From: Actinomycetota bacterium
GTDB taxonomy: Bacteria; Actinomycetota; Acidimicrobiia; Acidimicrobiales; Poriferisodaliceae
Direction of reading: 5' to 3'
Length of the DNA: 10,218 nt
Assembly (NCBI GenBank): GCA_002731665.1
Contig: PCCJ01000080.1
Location: forward strand, 1-10,218
Shown: one piece after another, positions 7,963-10,218 of the stretch
How the letters are laid out: each line of letters opens with the position of its first letter
How positions within the stretch are numbered: the stretch's first letter is position 1
Notes under the pieces: generated by a model
Told to the model about the DNA's origin: nothing
The model's database searches: none
The model's input: the letters and a program-made list of their open reading frames with translations, nothing else
Position numbers and translations under genes: made by a program

Positions 7963-7991
7963 AGACTAGATCGGAAGTTGGGTTATGGCGA
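7963..7991 (-). promoter_or_regulatory. Possible leaderless promoter for the 129-aa/FIST genes
   Basis: On the minus strand TCGCCA (7986-7991) and TAGTCT (7963-7968) are 17 bases apart. The -10 fits TANNNT and lies six bases before the GTG start, with no Shine-Dalgarno sequence in between. The -35 matches consensus at four of six positions. The site lies in the 71-base divergent region shared with the LON-domain gene. Confidence 0.3.
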
Positions 7992-8013
7992 GCACCTGGC
8001 ACACTTCAATAGC

Positions 8014-8020
8014 AGAAGGA
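8014..8020 (+). promoter_or_regulatory. Ribosome-binding site of the LON-domain gene
   Basis: AGAAGGA stands seven bases before the ATG at 8028-8030. This supports that start over the in-frame ATG five codons later (MFPL), which has no comparable site. Confidence 0.6.
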
Positions 8021-8027
8021 CGCAGAT

Positions 8028-8645
8028 ATGGAAGAACAACCGATGTTTCCCCTAGAGTCCGTGCTCTTTCCCGGTCAGACGCTTCCGCTACGCATTTTTG
8101 AAGATCGATACAAAGAGCTAGTCACAGATAGCTTGGCTGCATCTGGTGTGTTCGGAATAGCCTTAATCGAGAAAGGTCGCGAGGTGGGTGGCGGGGATGT
8201 ACGAAGCAATATAGGTTGCTCCGCTGAAATCATTGGCCATCAACAACTTAAAGATGGAACCATATCCCTGACGGTTGCCGGGCGGCATCGTATAGAAATT
8301 GGGCAATGGCTGGCTGATGCGCCGTATCCGATAGCAACGGTAAGAACCTGGCCTGATGAGGTTCAGGAGATTGAGCGATCGAAAACTGAGAAGTTAGTTG
8401 ATCATTTTCTATCATTTTTGCAACGAGCCGAAATGGTTGGATATACGATCCCTAAGCTATCTAGAGATGAAATCATGGTTGGTCTCAATGATACTGAGTT
8501 AAGCTTTCGGCTTTCCGCACTTATTCCCGTTGGACCATTCGATAAACAGATGTTACTTGCTGCGAATGGCCCGTCAGAACGATTAGATCTAGTCGGCGAA
8601 CTGGTCACCGGTCTGGTTGAGTTACTAGCTGACGTTGAGGAGTGA
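8028..8645 (+). CDS. Stand-alone LON substrate-binding (Lon N-terminal) domain protein
   Basis: This 205-residue protein corresponds to the N-terminal substrate-recognition domain of Lon protease without the AAA+ ATPase or the Ser-Lys peptidase. MFPLESVLFPG (6-16), LPLRIFEDRY (19-28) and FGIALIEKGREVG (42-54) are the hallmark strands and turns, and the GRHRIEIGQW strand near 85-94 fits the same beta fold. The C-terminal half (about 112-200) is helical, as in Lon and in COG2802 proteins. Stand-alone forms are widespread in bacteria; their function is not settled, and a peptide- or protein-binding role is inferred from Lon. There is no signal peptide or membrane segment, so it should be cytoplasmic. 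It opens the plus-strand block, divergent from the 129-aa gene, with a 90-base gap before the next gene. Confidence 0.9.
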   Translation: MEEQPMFPLESVLFPGQTLPLRIFEDRYKELVTDSLAASGVFGIALIEKGREVGGGDVRSNIGCSAEIIGHQQLKDGTISLTVAGRHRIEIGQWLADAPYPIATVRTWPDEVQEIERSKTEKLVDHFLSFLQRAEMVGYTIPKLSRDEIMVGLNDTELSFRLSALIPVGPFDKQMLLAANGPSERLDLVGELVTGLVELLADVEE

Positions 8646-8662
8646 AAAATTTGAGCTACACG

Positions 8663-8685
8663 TGGCCTGATCGGGGAGTAGGCCA
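8663..8685 (+). other. Inverted repeat downstream of the LON-domain gene
   Basis: TGGCCT (8663-8668) and AGGCCA (8680-8685) are perfect reverse complements around an 11-base spacer; one G-T wobble pair could extend the stem inward. There is no following T tract, so it is a poor intrinsic terminator. It could be an mRNA hairpin between cistrons, a partial terminator or an operator. The hairpin is visible in the sequence; its function is not known. Confidence 0.4.
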
Positions 8686-8724
8686 ATAGGCTTGACTTCT
8701 TCGGCGCTCCGGTAAGCTTTCGCT

Positions 8725-8730
8725 AGAGGG
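8725..8730 (+). promoter_or_regulatory. Ribosome-binding site of the 104-aa membrane protein gene
   Basis: AGAGGG lies five bases upstream of ATG 8736-8738. It is the clearest Shine-Dalgarno sequence in the plus-strand block and supports this small gene being real and its start being correctly placed. Confidence 0.55.
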
Positions 8731-8735
8731 ACTTT

Positions 8736-9050
8736 ATGTCAAAGAGCAAAAATGGTATTAAGGCCGACTTGGAGGCACTACGAATCACTCTCGTGTCGTA
8801 TGCCAAGCAAGAAACCTTAGAACCCCTGAAAGGCTTGGGTCGCTACTTTCTATACGGTTTAACCGGGATCTGTTTGAGTACGATCGGTGTGGGATTTCTG
8901 CTGATGGCATTGCTAAGGGGGCTTCAACAGCAGACCTCTGTGTTCGGAGGTCGAATGAGCTTTGCACCGTATCTAGTCACAGCACTGGCTTCGGCAGCAG
9001 TTCTTCTGATTTGGCTCAAGGTGATGTCTCGAGAAAAGAAGCGGAGTTAA
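8736..9050 (+). CDS. Small two-helix membrane protein, holin-superfamily-like (Phage_holin_3_6 type)
   Basis: The 104 residues comprise a basic, soluble N-terminus, an amphipathic stretch (YAKQETLEPLKGLGRYFLYG, 22-41), a first hydrophobic helix (about 37-60), a glycine/serine loop, a second helix (about 76-96) and a basic tail, EKKRS. The topology and the KQETLEPLKGLGRY pattern resemble actinobacterial proteins annotated as phage holin family. These are host chromosomal proteins of unknown role, and no lysis genes or phage genes are nearby. Both termini are predicted on the cytoplasmic side by the positive-inside rule. A good ribosome-binding site precedes the ATG. The next gene starts one base after the TAA stop, so the three small genes form a tight unit. 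The family name is from memory of patterns and not certain. Confidence 0.75.
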   Translation: MSKSKNGIKADLEALRITLVSYAKQETLEPLKGLGRYFLYGLTGICLSTIGVGFLLMALLRGLQQQTSVFGGRMSFAPYLVTALASAAVLLIWLKVMSREKKRS

Positions 9051-9051
9051 A

Positions 9052-9285
9052 GTGAGTCAACTAACGGGTGCTCGTGCCGGTCAAGAGAAGGTAATTACCG
9101 CCGCTGATATTGAGCACCAAATTGGCGGGATTACTGGAGAGACCTCAGACAATGCGCGCCAAGTGAGTCAACCTGCCCTAGTGGCGGGGACCGCTATCCT
9201 AGTTGGCTTTGTTATTTGCGTCTTCGTGATTGGTAAACGTTTGGGCAAAAAACAGAGGACAATAGTGGAAGTAGTGCGAATTTGA
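9052..9285 (+). CDS. Small single-pass membrane protein (77 aa), unknown function
   Basis: I do not recognise the sequence firmly. A soluble N-terminus of about 40 residues (TAADIEHQIGGITGETSDNARQ within it) leads into one hydrophobic helix (about 42-60, ending in FVICVFVIG) and a short basic tail (GKRLGKKQR). The expected topology has a cytoplasmic C-terminus. In many actinobacteria a DUF3618-type protein (short helical N-terminus plus one membrane helix) sits beside a holin-like gene, and this may be a diverged counterpart by position. The start is GTG 9052-9054, with GCGGAG five bases upstream overlapping the end of the preceding gene. The TGA stop overlaps the next gene's start (TTGA). 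The tight spacing implies translational coupling within a three-gene unit. Confidence 0.7.
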   Translation: MSQLTGARAGQEKVITAADIEHQIGGITGETSDNARQVSQPALVAGTAILVGFVICVFVIGKRLGKKQRTIVEVVRI

Positions 9286-9539
9286 GTGCGCTCGTTGGTC
9301 AGTTATTCACATTTCTTGGACGGAAGGTCTGGGGCCTTGTGCGCGATAAAGGAATTTCCGGCAGCGGATATTGGATCGCTATCGGTATCACTCTGGCCGG
9401 AGTTAGAACCATTATAAGATTAGGGCGCCGACAACGGCAGGTGGTTTATAGATCCGAGCTTGAACCTGATGAGAGTCTAAGCATTTCGCACTTACCACGC
9501 TTGAACTCGCGTGATTCAGGTTCTAAGTCGGGGAGCTGA
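9282..9539 (+). CDS. Small membrane-associated protein (85 aa) with conserved-looking VVYRSEL tail
   Basis: The N-terminal half holds a weakly hydrophobic amphipathic stretch (LVGQLFTFLGRKVWGLV, 4-20) and one likely membrane helix (YWIAIGITLAGVRTII, 30-45). A basic cluster (RLGRRQRQ) follows, then VVYRSELEPDESLSISHL (54-71), which reads like a beta-hairpin. A motif of the form VVYR-x-E-L-x-P-x-E-S/A-L recurs, as I recall it, in short actinobacterial proteins of unknown function. The start is TTG 9282-9284 and overlaps the previous TGA by three bases; the GTG at 9286-9288 is out of frame. The tail (NSRDSGSKSGS) looks disordered. The call rests on the tight overlap, the composition and the open frame to TGA at 9537-9539. 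Confidence 0.65.
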   Translation: MSALVGQLFTFLGRKVWGLVRDKGISGSGYWIAIGITLAGVRTIIRLGRRQRQVVYRSELEPDESLSISHLPRLNSRDSGSKSGS

Positions 9540-9548
9540 CCAATCTAA

Positions 9549-10218
9549 ATGAGTAATCATAAACTGAATCCCAATAAGGAGATCTTACAAGAGGGTGATC
9601 AGGTTGTAATGATTGATAGTCGACAACGGCGTTATTTGATCAACTTGACGCTAGGCAAAGAGTTCCACACTCATGCTGGTGTAGTTGCTCACAATGACAT
9701 AATTGGTAAGCCTGAAGGCACCGAATTTCGGACTGGTTCGAATGCTAAGTTATTGGCCTTGAGGCCTACTTTGTCTGACCATGTCCTCAAAATGCCTCGT
9801 GGAGCGCAGGTCATTTATCCGAAGGACCTTGGCGCGATTCTAATGCTTGCTGATATTTATCCTGGCGTTAAGGTATTTGAGTCCGGTTTAGGTTCTGGGG
9901 CCCTATCAACGACCTTGTTACGCGCCGGAGCTGAAATTTGCGGGTACGAAATTCGAGAGGATTTTGCAAATAACGCCAAAGAAAATGTCGAGAAGTTTCT
10001 TGGAGCTGATGCACTAAAAAATTATGATGTGCATCTTCGCGACGCATACAAATCCATAGAACACACGGGATTCGATAGAGCTATTCTGGATATCCCCGAA
10101 CCCTGGCAAGTGGTGCCGCACTTGCTGGACTCCCTGCGAAAAGGCGGGATTCTTGTGGCCTACAACCCTTCAATAATGCAAGTTTCTAAGCTGCGTGATG
10201 TTTTGGCCAGTGGTCCCT
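9549..10218 (+). CDS. trmI: tRNA (adenine-58-N1)-methyltransferase TrmI, 3' end beyond the window
   Basis: The visible 223 residues begin MSNHKLNPNKEIL and contain the N-terminal TrmI signatures RRYLINL (27-33), EFHTHAGVVAHNDIIGKPEG (38-57) and VLKMPRGAQVIYPKDLG (79-95). The SAM-binding motif I follows (VFESGLGSGALS, 109-120), then the acidic loop GYEIRED (132-138) and DIPEPW (181-186), whose Asp is the family's catalytic residue. The protein methylates N1 of A58 in the tRNA T-loop and acts as a homotetramer in studied bacteria. The ATG follows the 85-aa gene by nine bases; GGGGAG about thirteen bases upstream is a rather distant ribosome-binding site. In actinobacteria trmI commonly precedes the proteasomal ATPase gene (arc/mpa), which may lie just past the right edge. 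The gene is cut at the last base. Confidence 0.95.
   Translation, partial: MSNHKLNPNKEILQEGDQVVMIDSRQRRYLINLTLGKEFHTHAGVVAHNDIIGKPEGTEFRTGSNAKLLALRPTLSDHVLKMPRGAQVIYPKDLGAILMLADIYPGVKVFESGLGSGALSTTLLRAGAEICGYEIREDFANNAKENVEKFLGADALKNYDVHLRDAYKSIEHTGFDRAILDIPEPWQVVPHLLDSLRKGGILVAYNPSIMQVSKLRDVLASGP

Noticed and set aside
8692..8718. TTGACT (8692-8697) and TAAGCT (8713-8718) as a promoter for the membrane module
   Set aside because: The spacer is only 15 bases, and transcription would begin within the ribosome-binding site of the gene, which makes that site useless.
8736..9050. Phage lysis cassette suggested by the holin-like protein
   Set aside because: No endolysin, phage structural gene or integrase is nearby, and the flanking genes are core chromosomal genes; holin-like proteins of this type are common in actinobacterial chromosomes.

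Overview
The window reads as chromosomal core sequence from an actinobacterium of moderate GC. The best guess is a marine or freshwater Acidimicrobiia-like lineage. The reasons are a fused FO synthase (FbiC, CofG and CofH on one chain), a long actinobacterial-type transaldolase, an actinobacterial-type TrmI methyltransferase, and frequent GTG/TTG starts. No mobile elements, CRISPR arrays, rRNA or tRNA genes were seen. Coding density is very high and no gap exceeds about 90 bases.

Layout. Positions 1-210 hold the 3' end of a plus-strand gene of unknown function. It converges on a long minus-strand block that runs from about 7956 down to 241. In transcription order this block is: a 129-aa unknown protein; a FIST-domain protein (joined by a TAATG overlap); transketolase; transaldolase (19-base gap); an HxlR-family regulator behind its own candidate promoter; and fbiC (joined by a GTGA overlap). 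A 71-base divergent intergenic region at 7957-8027 separates this block from a plus-strand block. The plus block holds a stand-alone LON-domain protein, three small membrane proteins packed head to tail, and the first 223 codons of trmI, which runs off the right edge.

How the genes fit together. Transketolase and transaldolase form the non-oxidative pentose phosphate branch. FbiC makes FO, the deazaflavin core of coenzyme F420. In F420-using actinobacteria, F420 is commonly reduced by glucose-6-phosphate dehydrogenase (Fgd), so placing sugar-phosphate and F420 genes together is metabolically plausible, although no fgd is present here. The HxlR regulator is translationally coupled to fbiC and carries a conserved N-terminal cysteine and a C-terminal HxxC/CxxC zinc-ribbon-like tail, which makes a redox- or metal-sensing role reasonable to test.

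The most interesting signals are modest. They are the coupled HxlR-fbiC pair with a probable leaderless promoter, a second possible leaderless start at the 129-aa gene, the unknown 129-aa/FIST pair, and the compact module of three tiny membrane proteins upstream of trmI. I saw nothing that clearly looks like an undescribed defence, mobile or RNA system.
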